DNA of 64,000 nucleotides from Streptococcus varani (GCF_001375655.1 NZ_CTEN01000002.1:124001-188000), one strand, 5' to 3'; positions 30,396-38,242 are shown, counted from the stretch's first letter. Numbers and translations: made by a program. Notes: generated from the letters alone by a model not told the origin.

Positions 30396-30514
30396 GGCTT
30401 TCTAGTTGTTTTGTCGTTATTATAATTATAAACCATGACATAGGGAAACGAGCATCTCCAACTGCGGAAATGCTCGTTTTTTCTATTCTGAAGCTACTTT
30501 TTGCCCAGCCTCTT
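29988..30514. mobile_element. Internally deleted IS1182-family element, copy 2 (527 bp, inverted)
   Basis: The same 25-bp terminal repeats and the same end hairpins as copy 1 at 814-1461, in opposite orientation. Compared with copy 1 it lacks exactly 40 transposase codons and one base of an A-run; the rest is nearly identical. It sits between the glgB stop and the stop of the convergent binding-protein gene, so its paired terminator hairpins may now serve both. Confidence 0.85.
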
Positions 30515-30518
30515 CGTT

Positions 30519-31331
30519 TTATTCAACAACTGTATATTTTGCAGCTTCTTCAAGATAAGACTTGTAGTCATCATTTTCGACAATTTTGCCAATGATTTTA
30601 TTAATCTCTTTCTTTAATTCTCCACTATCCTTTGCCATTGCAATAGCTTTTGCATTTTCTGGCTCAGCTTCAAAGGTCAACTCTGCTAGTGCTAAATCAG
30701 GATTCTGACTCATATAACCAGACGCAACTGATGAGTCCAAAATAATTGCTTTTACCTGACCATTCTTGAGCTGGTTAACTGCTTCTCCCATCAAAGTTAA
30801 TGAAACGATGTTAGCATTTGAAAGGTTTGCGCGCGCATATGTTTCTTGTGTCGTTCCTTTTTGAACAGCCAAATCCGCATTATCAAGGTCCGCTACCTTA
30901 GCATACTTTGCAACATCTCCTTTTTGAACCAAGAGGACATTCCCATCTTGATAATAGGGATCAGAGAAATCAAACACTTTTTCACGCTCAGGTGAGATAC
31001 TTAATCCTGCAATTGCCAAATCTGCCTTACCATTTTGAACACTATTTAAGACATTGTCAAAATTCATTGTAGAAATTTCCAGTTCAACTCCTAACTCATC
31101 TGCCAATTTTTGAGCCAAAAGAATATCCGATCCAACAACCTCATTTTTACCATCAACAAGAGTTTGGAATTCAAAGGGAGCATAGTCAGGACTGGTTGCC
31201 ACAACCAATGTTCCTTTTTCCTTGATTTTATCAAGTGGGGATTGTTCTGTTTTTGCAGATGAACAAGCTGCTAGACTTAAACCAGTAAATAAGAGTGTTG
31301 CTGCAAAAAATATTTTTTTCAATTTCATCAT
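30519..31331 (-). CDS. Amino-acid ABC transporter substrate-binding lipoprotein
   Basis: A 270-aa protein with a lipoprotein signal peptide ending LSLAACSS (lipobox LAAC, Cys22 if the first ATG is used). The SBP_bac_3 domain is shown by SPDYAPFEFQTL, ILLAQKLADELGVELEI and ISPEREKVFDFSDPYY. It should deliver a polar amino acid to a permease encoded elsewhere; no permease or ATPase gene adjoins it. GAGG precedes two consecutive ATGs. It has its own strong promoter and ends against IS-derived copy 2. Confidence 0.92.
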   Translation of the reverse strand: MMKLKKIFFAATLLFTGLSLAACSSAKTEQSPLDKIKEKGTLVVATSPDYAPFEFQTLVDGKNEVVGSDILLAQKLADELGVELEISTMNFDNVLNSVQNGKADLAIAGLSISPEREKVFDFSDPYYQDGNVLLVQKGDVAKYAKVADLDNADLAVQKGTTQETYARANLSNANIVSLTLMGEAVNQLKNGQVKAIILDSSVASGYMSQNPDLALAELTFEAEPENAKAIAMAKDSGELKKEINKIIGKIVENDDYKSYLEEAAKYTVVE

Positions 31332-31398
31332 AATCCTCTTTTCGATTTCCTCTGTAATAAATACCGAGATACTTTCTTTTATTTTTTTAGATGTGTTT

Positions 31399-31427
31399 AT
31401 TTTAAATTATTTTTATACATATGTCAA
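31399..31427 (-). promoter_or_regulatory. Promoter of the binding-lipoprotein gene
   Basis: On the minus strand TTGACA (31422-31427), 17 bp, TAAAAT (31399-31404). Confidence 0.7.
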
Positions 31428-31454
31428 GTATATTTTTTAATAATATTCATTTTT

Positions 31455-31482
31455 TTGAATATATTTCAAAATATGATATAAT
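31455..31482 (+). promoter_or_regulatory. Promoter of the OsmC/Ohr gene
   Basis: TTGAAT (31455-31460), 16 bp, extended -10 TGA-TATAAT (31474-31482). The region also holds ATATTT/AAATAT dyads that could be an operator. Confidence 0.6.
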
Positions 31483-31511
31483 TTTACTATAAACCAATCT
31501 AAGGAGTTTAC

Positions 31512-31916
31512 ATGATGTACCAAACAAAAGCTAGCAAACACGATGACATAAATGGTTACCTGTATTTTACAGACAATCTTCCACTCCCTACGAAACATCC
31601 TTTGGGAGATGGAAATGGCTACAACCCAGAACAATTGATTGCCAGTGCCTGGGCTACGTGTCTCAATGCCACTATTCAGTCTCTTTTGGAAGCAAAGAGA
31701 CAAAATATAGATTCTAAAGTGGATATCACTGTTACGCTTTGCAAAGAGGAGGCTGGACTAGGTTACTACTACTTCCAAGTGGATGCAGAGGCTGCTATTA
31801 AGGGGATGAACCTCACAGATGCTAAAGAAATTGTGGATCAAGCACATTTACGCTGCCCCGTTTCCAAATTACTAGCTGGTGCTAAGACACTCACTTTAAA
31901 GACTGTTGACTATTAG
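31512..31916 (+). CDS. OsmC/Ohr-family peroxidase
   Basis: A 134-aa protein with the two redox cysteines of the family, in SAWATCLNA (near residue 55) and LRCPVSKLLAG (near residue 117). Ohr enzymes reduce organic hydroperoxides in the cytosol. AAGGAG lies upstream of two ATGs (31512, 31515). It is a single gene with a promoter and a terminator at 31953-32000. It could also be a peroxide-inducible general OsmC; the distinction is not clear from sequence. Confidence 0.88.
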   Translation: MMYQTKASKHDDINGYLYFTDNLPLPTKHPLGDGNGYNPEQLIASAWATCLNATIQSLLEAKRQNIDSKVDITVTLCKEEAGLGYYYFQVDAEAAIKGMNLTDAKEIVDQAHLRCPVSKLLAGAKTLTLKTVDY

Positions 31917-31952
31917 AAAAGAGGATTAGCAAAAACTCCAGAATAGAGTAGC

Positions 31953-32000
31953 AAAAGGCATAGCATTACCTTATCAAAAACGTTCTGTCTATGCCTTTTT
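31953..32000 (+). terminator. Terminator after the OsmC/Ohr gene
   Basis: AAAAGGCATAG pairs with CTATGCCTTTTT around a 25-nt loop. Confidence 0.75.
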
Positions 32001-32094
32001 AGAGTATTTGTTATTCAAAAGAATGACTGGTATTTGAGTTTTTGCACAAGTCCATTTAAATTCATTTTTGCTTTTCAAGGCTCGTGAACAAATA

Positions 32095-32165
32095 GTCTCC
32101 CAGACTTATGGTCTCTATCTCATTTCAAGGAGACCAGCTGAAACAGTCACTTCAATGACTGTTTC
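32095..32165. repeat. Paired inverted repeats at the Nudix 3' end
   Basis: Two hairpins lie in a row: GTCTCC/GGAGAC (32095-32134) and GAAACAGTCA-CTTCAA-TGACTGTTTC (32140-32165). The second, with its flanks GCTGAAACAGTC and GACTGTTTCACTC, recurs at 51294-51324 inside the inverted-repeat array downstream of obgE. It lacks a T-run, so it is not a classical terminator. Confidence 0.6.
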
Positions 32166-32167
32166 AC

Positions 32168-32632
32168 TCACCAAAATTCTCTGACAAAATCGTCTTCTAA
32201 GCGTTCTGCATAAAAGAGTTCTGATAGGTTTTCTTGGTCAAAAATACGGAGTAGGTTAAGCATATCATAGGCAAGATCCATAGTTGCCAAGTCCTTACGA
32301 GCAATCCAGCGGACTTCTCCTTCTTCAGATGAACGTATGGTTCCTGTAAATTCATTGGTTTTATACAAAAAGACTAGATAGCGGATACCCTCTCCCGTAT
32401 GCCAATGTTTGACTCCCACAAGCCGAGGATTTTTAATGGTCAAACCTGTCTCTTCATAAATTTCACGAACTACTGAGCCATGCAAGGACTCTTTCTCCTC
32501 GATGTGGCCTCCAGGTAGAGCAGCGCCAGACCAGGCATACATTTCAGGGTCTCGGATTTGCATAACAATATTGCCCTGACCATCTTCAATCAGGCACATG
32601 TTGGTTAGAATAACGTTTTCAGAACGGGACAT
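32168..32632 (-). CDS. Nudix hydrolase (MutT-like)
   Basis: A 154-aa protein with a complete Nudix box (GGHIEEKESLHGSVVREIYE ETGL, near residues 41-64). Family members hydrolyse nucleoside diphosphate-X compounds such as oxidised dGTP; the substrate is not known here. The 5' third of this gene, with its upstream region, is present three more times at 33743, 36193 and 38351 as truncated copies that all break right after the ALPGG of the Nudix box. The gene's old neighbour was probably uvrB; three accessory modules now separate them. Confidence 0.9.
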   Translation of the reverse strand: MSRSENVILTNMCLIEDGQGNIVMQIRDPEMYAWSGAALPGGHIEEKESLHGSVVREIYEETGLTIKNPRLVGVKHWHTGEGIRYLVFLYKTNEFTGTIRSSEEGEVRWIARKDLATMDLAYDMLNLLRIFDQENLSELFYAERLEDDFVREFW

Positions 32633-32794
32633 GGGTGCTCCTTTTTTTAAACTAATCTGCTTCTATTTTATCAAATATCTGACGATAATACGATTTTTTC
32701 TACAAAAAAGAAGGACTGACGCATCAGACCCCAATTCATCAACAAAATACAGATATCACCAATTGTTTACTTTTATATCATGCACTATTTATTT

Positions 32795-33430
32795 TTAGGA
32801 CGACCAACCAACCCTTCTTGTTTTAGGAGTCTTAATCCGTTTTTTATCAATCAGTTTCAGTTCTATTTCCTTACAATTCACAATAGAGGAATCATTGATT
32901 TTCAGACTCCTTGGGAAGTATTGATTTCCTTGCTCACGTGATAACTCAACAGTATAACTAACACCATTACTCAATTTGAAAACCACAAAGTAGATATTAT
33001 CTCGCCTAAATCGTGTACCAGCTCTTCTATTCAAAATACCGTCAGTAGTATAAAATTTACATTCCATCAGGTTTACCATTTGGTAAAGTAACAAGGTACC
33101 TACAATTTTGTATTTATTTTCATTAAACCAACCATTGTCCGCCTTATTAAGACGTTCTAAGGTCCAATCATCTTTTAGGCCTTCAAAAATACTCCCCGCA
33201 TTATTGGTCGGTAAATTCACATGATGTTCTCTTGATAATCCCAACAAGTGGGGAATTGAAGAGTTTGGAACAAAAAGAATAATCTCAGGGTAATCTTCCA
33301 TGTTTGTCCTATAAGTGTATTTGTACTGAGAAACATATTTCTCAATCGTGTTGGCTAAACTCGACATATTGACGTTGACAATATCAATTTCACCATCAAA
33401 AGTTTCTAACCATTCTAAAGTATATGTCAT
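32795..33430 (-). CDS. Predicted PBECR4-like nuclease/toxin (module A)
   Basis: A 211-aa soluble protein. The SIPHLLGLSREHH segment, the RRAGTRFRRDNIYFVVFKL stretch and the C-terminal EL..YFPRSL pattern resemble PBECR4 domains (Barnase-EndoU-ColicinE5/D-RelE-like nuclease fold) found in phage and toxin contexts. This is pattern recognition, not a search result. AGGAG lies at the very end of a T-run, since a strong terminator hairpin stands directly before the gene (33446-33477), behind a promoter and ~160 nt of folded leader. No protein antitoxin gene adjoins it. The C-terminus is basic (KKRIKTPKTRRVG). Confidence 0.55.
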   Translation of the reverse strand: MTYTLEWLETFDGEIDIVNVNMSSLANTIEKYVSQYKYTYRTNMEDYPEIILFVPNSSIPHLLGLSREHHVNLPTNNAGSIFEGLKDDWTLERLNKADNGWFNENKYKIVGTLLLYQMVNLMECKFYTTDGILNRRAGTRFRRDNIYFVVFKLSNGVSYTVELSREQGNQYFPRSLKINDSSIVNCKEIELKLIDKKRIKTPKTRRVGWSS

Positions 33431-33446
33431 TTGAATTTTTCTCCTA

Positions 33447-33642
33447 AAAAAGAGAAGGAAGCAGGAGCTTCCTTCTCTTCCACGTATTGAGTTTCACCTC
33501 ACGCTAGATATGCCCTATCTATTCCTCAAGGGTAGGCAGTCCTGTTATTCTTTTTCTCTGCAAACAGTCTAACTGTATACAGAGCCCACAGGCGGGTGCA
33601 GACCATATCCACTAGCCCACAAGTAATTATTACTTTTTATTT
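33447..33642 (-). ncRNA. Structured leader RNA / possible RNA antitoxin of module A
   Basis: On the minus strand an RNA of about 195 nt is predicted from the promoter at 33649-33677 to a terminator. Visible foldings: a CTCTG...CAGAG stem enclosing CAGT-TAG-ACTG, TAGATA-GGGCA-TATCTA, TGAG-GTGAAA-CTCA, and the terminator stem GAGAAGGAAGC-TCCT-GCTTCCTTCTC followed by TTTTTT. The terminator ends 1 nt before the toxin-like gene's AGGAG. The layout promoter-RNA-terminator-gene is that of type III toxin-antitoxin loci or of an attenuator; there are no tandem repeats of the usual ToxI kind. I do not recognise a known RNA family. Confidence 0.5.
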
Positions 33643-33648
33643 ACCTCT

Positions 33649-33677
33649 ATTATACGCGGTATCTAACTATTTGTCAA
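33649..33677 (-). promoter_or_regulatory. Consensus promoter of the module A RNA
   Basis: On the minus strand TTGACA (33672-33677), exactly 17 bp, TATAAT (33649-33654): both hexamers are perfect, predicting high constitutive expression. Confidence 0.8.
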
Positions 33678-33742
33678 GAATTTCGGAGTTTCTTTCTAAC
33701 TACAGTAGAGCAGTTTTTCCCTCACAATTTTGGGTAGAACCA

Positions 33743-33922
33743 CTAATCCCTTGATAAATCTATGTAATTTGCACCTGTCATTATTATGACACAAGCCCCT
33801 CCAGGTAAGGCAGCCCCAGACCAAGCATAGCGCTCGGGGTCACGGATTTGTATGACAATATTGCCCTGACCATCTTCAATCAGACACATATTGGTCAGGA
33901 TAACTTTTTCAGAACGGGACAT
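33743..33922 (-). pseudogene. Truncated Nudix 5' copy R1
   Basis: A 59-codon frame reads MSRSEKVILTNMCLIEDGQG and continues to WSGAALPGG like the intact Nudix gene, then switches to ACVIIMTGANYIDLSRD and stop. The match also covers the upstream promoter region to about 33996. The switch point is in the Nudix box, so no active enzyme can be made. R2 and R3 have the same junction and the same tail. It may still be translated as a small protein. Confidence 0.8.
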
Positions 33923-34052
33923 GGGTGCTCCTTTTCAAACTAATCTGCTTCTATTCTATCAAATATCTAACGATAATACGATTTTCCAATGAATAAATAA
34001 ATTCTATATTTGATTCTATTCGTATATTCGGTTTAAGTTTAAAGTAGAGTAC

Positions 34053-34808
34053 TTATCTTGTTAAAAAGTCCTTTAAAATATCAAAAACCTCATCTTTTGT
34101 AAGCATAATATCTGAATTTTGAGGGATTGATTCAATGTCTGAAGTCAATAAATCAATGAATTTAGTCATATCATTCTTAACAGTATCAGAGACATCTAAC
34201 TCTGACAATCGCTCACCTTCATGAAGCAGAGCAGCAAGGCGAGTCACATCATTCAAGTGCTTTTTAATTTTCTTGCTTAAGCCTTGCGCTCCATTTTTTA
34301 CACGGTCAGTCATGTCTAACCATGCTTTTGCCTTAAAGACAATTAAGCCTCGGTTACTTAATACTGAATAACCTTCTATCACTTCCCGTTCCTTCACCAG
34401 CAACTGATAATATTCCTCATCTAGTAATAAGGCAGATAGACTGGCATCCTCATCAAAATGAACTGGTGTTTCTCGACCAAATTTTTTCAGAGGGTATTCA
34501 GGCAAAATACTAAACAATTCAATCATTTCTGGAAATCCAGCTTTCCTGGTTGTAAAACGAAAGAGTTGAGCTTTGTTGTCTTTTTGACTCCCTTCATATT
34601 CTCCAAGTTCCAAGAATTTAGTCAATGTGTTATAAAAATCTTTATTTTTTAACTCATCAATAATGACCATATCGTAATCTTTTGTCGTACGACTTTCCAA
34701 TCCTTTCGCATCTAATACGATAGAGGTGGCTGTTCCACCAATTAGGACATAGTAATCTTGATAACGATGAAACATTTCTTGAAAAATTGGTTTTATATTT
34801 GCGGGCAT
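34053..34808 (-). CDS. Nucleotidyltransferase, AbiEii-like toxin candidate (module B)
   Basis: A 251-aa protein with the minimal nucleotidyltransferase motif VLIGGTATSIVLDAKG...RTTKDYDMVI near residues 20-50 (GG-x9-D-x-D type). Such proteins form the toxin half of type IV-like pairs with a DNA-binding partner. The ATG comes 2 nt after the stop of the upstream regulator, whose last codons contain the AGGAG ribosome site, so the two are translationally coupled. The biochemical target is unknown; related enzymes modify tRNA. Confidence 0.7.
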   Translation of the reverse strand: MPANIKPIFQEMFHRYQDYYVLIGGTATSIVLDAKGLESRTTKDYDMVIIDELKNKDFYNTLTKFLELGEYEGSQKDNKAQLFRFTTRKAGFPEMIELFSILPEYPLKKFGRETPVHFDEDASLSALLLDEEYYQLLVKEREVIEGYSVLSNRGLIVFKAKAWLDMTDRVKNGAQGLSKKIKKHLNDVTRLAALLHEGERLSELDVSDTVKNDMTKFIDLLTSDIESIPQNSDIMLTKDEVFDILKDFLTR

Positions 34809-34810
34809 AT

Positions 34811-35803
34811 TTATTCTCCTAATAAGTTCAAAATCCTATCTTCTAGCTGCTCAACTTCCTCTTCAATACGAGGGTCCTCATCATTTCTTAGTGTTAAATA
34901 GAGCGATATAGGATCAACCAATGAAACATTAGTTGATTCAAGCCATTTATTTTTCTGGTAGTCAAATGGAACTGGCTCATAATTCCAAATTTCAAGTCTG
35001 TGACCTTGAAGGATATGTTGTTGAAGTTTTCTGCTGAAACTTTTATATTTTTTCTTTGAAATCGCATAGCTTCCATAATTTTCCGAATCCGCAAGCATGC
35101 CTAGGTATGATAAGGCTTGAAAATGAGTTGTTTTGAAGGATACCTCATCTTTTAATTTTTGAAAATCAGTATCACTTATCGTCAAAACTTCTCTGATTGG
35201 TCCATCCATTAGCTCTTTGGACTCTTCAAATATTATACGTTTAGTTTTTGCAAATTGGTAAGATTTCTGCTTATTATGAAGCCATTCCCGATCCTTAAAA
35301 CTTCTAAAATGACGGTATAAGCTAGGGACAGAAAGATGGGTTAACTGGCTTACTTTTTCCATGTCAATAATGAAACCTTTTGTATGGAGTAACAAGGTGA
35401 TCAATAACTTTTGTTCAGTATTAGACAACCGATTATCAAGTCCAAAATTTTTAGTTGATTTAGAAAATAGTAATCCTAGTTGTGGGATAAAGGCATTTTC
35501 TTGATAGTCAAGATAAGATGCCCCAACCTGCATTAATTTCTTTTTCTGCCCGTCAGATAGTTGATTAAAAACTAGAATAACATCCTTTTCAAACTGTTTT
35601 TGAATAACTTGAGCTTGTTTGACAAAGTTATCTAAACTCCCTGACCTTTTTTCTTTGATCAAAAGAAAGGTGTAATCCTTGACAGTTAAGGTTGAAAATT
35701 CATATCGTCGTTGAAAAACAATCGGAAGTTTTAGAATTATTGGCTGTATTTGTGTTTCAAAATGGAAAGCACTAAGGACACTCTTGATTTTTGAAATATC
35801 CAT
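34811..35803 (-). CDS. Winged-helix regulator, likely partner of the nucleotidyltransferase (module B)
   Basis: A 330-aa protein from the ATG at 35803 (MDISKIKSVL, AAGGAGC upstream); a 31-codon extension runs through the operator and is unlikely. An N-terminal region with DVILVFNQLSDGQKKKLMQV and IPQLGLLF is followed by a winged helix near residues 135-190 (LLLHTKGFIIDMEKVSQLTH, SVPSLYRHFRSF). Such proteins act as DNA-binding antitoxins of nucleotidyltransferase pairs. An inverted repeat at 35833-35857 in its promoter region is a good autoregulation site. Confidence 0.7.
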   Translation of the reverse strand: MDISKIKSVLSAFHFETQIQPIILKLPIVFQRRYEFSTLTVKDYTFLLIKEKRSGSLDNFVKQAQVIQKQFEKDVILVFNQLSDGQKKKLMQVGASYLDYQENAFIPQLGLLFSKSTKNFGLDNRLSNTEQKLLITLLLHTKGFIIDMEKVSQLTHLSVPSLYRHFRSFKDREWLHNKQKSYQFAKTKRIIFEESKELMDGPIREVLTISDTDFQKLKDEVSFKTTHFQALSYLGMLADSENYGSYAISKKKYKSFSRKLQQHILQGHRLEIWNYEPVPFDYQKNKWLESTNVSLVDPISLYLTLRNDEDPRIEEEVEQLEDRILNLLGE

Positions 35804-35832
35804 ATTTAGCTCCTTATTATCATTATATTTGT

Positions 35833-35876
35833 ATTTTATCAAACAAAATGATAAAATGCAATTTTTTTGATAAAAT
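35833..35876. promoter_or_regulatory. Putative operator of module B
   Basis: ATTTTATCA-AACAAAA-TGATAAAAT (35833-35857) is a perfect 9-bp inverted repeat, and a third TGATAAAAT half-site lies at 35868-35876. The sites end about 30 bp before the start of the winged-helix gene. Confidence 0.55.
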
Positions 35877-35896
35877 AAAATAGACCTTTCTCTCAA

Positions 35897-36192
35897 TCAG
35901 TCCTATCTAGTTATGATTGGCGATTTCTGGGCCATTTATTATTAATCTATTATCTTTTAATTCAATAAACTCCAAGAATGATTAAGCATTCTCTATAGCT
36001 CATTTTGCCAATACTCTATGGGATATACCAAACAAAACGAGATCTAATTCTTTCCTCTTTTCTAATGTATCTCTCACATTAATTTTGTACTGTTAAGGTC
36101 TGGGCCATTAACCATTTTTTATATAAAACTCATTCCATGAAAAATTTAATTACTTCATAGTCCCTTCTCCTCCTAGAAATTTAAGTGAAACT
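35897..36192. other. AT-rich gap between modules B and R2
   Basis: No convincing gene. CTGGGCCATT occurs twice (about 35928 and 36102), a possible relic of a small duplication. Nothing else was recognised. Confidence 0.5.
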
Positions 36193-36377
36193 CCAACCCT
36201 TTGATAAATCCATGTAATTTGCACTTATCATTATTATGACACAAGCCCCACCTGGCAAGGCCGCCCCAGACCACCTGTAGCGCTCAGCTCAGGGTCACGG
36301 ATTTGTATGACAATATTGCCCTAACCATCTTCAATCAGACACATATTGGTCAGGATAACTTTTCGGGACGGGAAATG
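36193..36377 (-). pseudogene. Truncated Nudix 5' copy R2, degraded
   Basis: The same Nudix 5' segment and junction tail as R1, but the start codon is mutated (ATT in place of ATG) and CTCAG is partly duplicated inside (about 36288), shifting the frame. The homology goes on upstream through the Nudix promoter region and a terminator-like hairpin (GGTCTGATGCATCAGTCC, then CTCCTTTTTTG) near 36445-36470, which is also found upstream of the intact Nudix gene. Confidence 0.75.
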
Positions 36378-36570
36378 GGGACTCCTTTTCAAACTAATCT
36401 GCTTCTATTCTATCAAATATCTAACGATAATATGATTTTTTCTACAAAAAAGGAGGACTGATGCATCAGACCCTCCCAGACCTGACAAGCAGGCCCCAAT
36501 TCAACAAATAAATAACAACATATCAAGAACTGAATTGCAAGAAAATTTCAAAAATCTGAATAGATTACTG

Positions 36571-37399
36571 TTATCTGTTTTCTAGCGTTTCCAGAACTTT
36601 ATCACAGACTATAATGACTTCATCAAATGAAATTTCTTTAGCGTAATCGTAATGTTCTTGGTATTTTATCCAATTAGATTTCATTTCAGGTCGTTCTACC
36701 ATCTCCGAAAGTAACTCCCTGAAATCAGCAATATCAAGATCAGTTCCACGGTAGGCAAAGGTATTGACACAGGCATTCTGTAGCTTGGAGAAATCAAGAG
36801 AATCTCCTCTGGTTTTCCCTAAAATATAAACGTCATAAAAATCTTTACTTCTAGTATTCAAAAAACCTCTTCTATAGATGGTTTCCAACTTTTCTGCCAA
36901 TATTGTTTCGACATTGTAGGAAAGAATGGTATACTGACGTTCAAAGAAGATACTCTTGTAGGCATAAGAAATTGACTTGGGCGTTATCGGATCTCCAGTC
37001 GCAATATCAAGTGGAACAGTCTGCCTGATATTTTCCAAGTGGCAGATAATCGAAATCCGATCCCCCCGTATGGATCCTCGTCTTTAATCTCACTTATCTT
37101 TCCAATTTCAAAATGAATATCATCATCAATCAAAATTTCTTTCAGAGCTTCACTAAGTACCTCTCGGTCCATGGGTAGGTATTCAATAACAAAATCCATA
37201 TCTGAAGTTGTTCTACTTTCTAATCCGATGATATTAGACAAGAGAAATCCACCCTTGAAAAAAAATTATTCTGATATGGACTTGCAGCAATCTTACCCAA
37301 TATCACTTCAAGAAAATAGTAGGTCATGGCTACGTTGAAGGAAACTCCTTTCTCAACGGCTATTTTATGGCAAAGTGCTGTCAATTTATTCTTATTCAA
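36571..37399 (-). pseudogene. AbiEii-type nucleotidyltransferase, frameshifted (module C)
   Basis: Translation restarts from a TTG at 37399 overlapping the AbiEi stop (TTGA) and gives MNKNKLTALCHKIAVEKGVS...SPYQNN, then shifts at an A8 run (37258-37265, one base short) into KGGFLLSNIIGLESRTTSDMDF, the AbiEii nucleotidyltransferase motif. A second one-base loss near 37040 shifts into ENIRQTVPLDIATGDPITPK and the rest of the protein to 36571. Everything needed for an AbiEii toxin is present but in three frames, so the toxin is inactive unless slippage at the A8 run and the second site restores it. Confidence 0.8.
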
Positions 37400-37992
37400 A
37401 TTAGCACTTCCAAAATTTCTCTAACTTTCTTCTCAATCCCCATTTTTATGGCATACCGATAGAGTTTTGTTAGATTTTTACTATTACTTGACATATATCT
37501 TTTGAGAGCTGTTGAAAAAATTTCTACATCTAGTTTTGAACGATTAGAAATCAAGTCGCATATGGTACGCTCCTTATCATAAGTCAGAACTTCATTACCA
37601 AAGCTTGTCACAACACATATCTGGCCCAGTTTATGCAAATCTTTCTTAATATAGTGAACCCTAACCTTATCTGAGAAAGCATTGGCATTGTATCCTGAAT
37701 AAACAGTTACCTCAAGATATTTAGGAATGACATCTATCAGCTGATGAAGATATAGGGCTGACAGATAAGAGTAAATCGTAGCTTGGTACCTGAGCTGGAA
37801 AATATAATACTCATCCAAGACACTATCAGCTTTTCGATACAAACCTCGAGATATTTTAATCAGTTGTCCTTTGGCAACCATTCTACTGAGATAAATACGT
37901 GGAATACCTAATTCAGTTAAATCAGCAGTTCGTATCAACTCTTGTCTATCTAAAAATGCTAGGATTTTCTCTGTGTAGTTCAAAATTTCCAC
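37396..37992 (-). CDS. AbiEi-type antitoxin/transcriptional regulator (module C)
   Basis: A 198-aa protein with the AbiEi N-terminal winged helix (FLDRQELIRTADLTELGIPRIYLSR) and the GLYRKADSVLDEYYIFQLRY segment, then the C-terminal antitoxin domain. It should repress its own operon and neutralise AbiEii, a GTP-dependent nucleotidyltransferase in type IV systems. The start is GTG at 37992, or TTG at 37983 with GAGG eight bases before it. It is intact although its toxin gene is broken. Confidence 0.82.
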   Translation of the reverse strand: MEILNYTEKILAFLDRQELIRTADLTELGIPRIYLSRMVAKGQLIKISRGLYRKADSVLDEYYIFQLRYQATIYSYLSALYLHQLIDVIPKYLEVTVYSGYNANAFSDKVRVHYIKKDLHKLGQICVVTSFGNEVLTYDKERTICDLISNRSKLDVEIFSTALKRYMSSNSKNLTKLYRYAIKMGIEKKVREILEVLI

Positions 37993-38114
37993 CTCGAAAT
38001 GTTACTTATGTGCTTATATTATATCACACATGAGCTCTAAAGTAACAATAATTACCTTTCCTAATTTCCTCTATCATTTTCGATTGAGACTTTCCTGATT
38101 TTCTCTAAAAATAA

Positions 38115-38242
38115 TTGACTTTTTCCAGTGACCAATATAAGATAAAGTTAATCGCGAGGTTAGCCCTAATGGGCGCTGGAGGATTTCAACCTTATATTCT
38201 CCTCAATAAATCCCCCTTGGTTCTTTTCCAAGGGGGATTTTG
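38115..38242 (+). ncRNA. Candidate small RNA unit between AbiEi and R3
   Basis: TTGACT (38115-38120), 17 bp, TAAGAT (38138-38143), then about 90 nt with AGGTT/AACCT closing a region that holds AGCCC-TAAT-GGGCGCT, and a terminator stem AATCCCCCTTGG / CCAAGGGGGATT (38209-38239). The terminator T-run is weak (TTTTGG). It is divergent from the abiE genes. It could be an sRNA or an antisense-type regulator; I do not recognise a family. Confidence 0.4.

Noticed and set aside
30519..31331. The binding lipoprotein as part of glnPQ
   Set aside because: It is 10 kb away, on the other strand, and GlnP already carries two binding domains of its own.
33447..33642. The module A leader RNA as 6S RNA or a T-box
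   Set aside because: The 5' and 3' ends do not pair as in 6S RNA and there is no T-box AGGGUGGNACCGCG-type motif.
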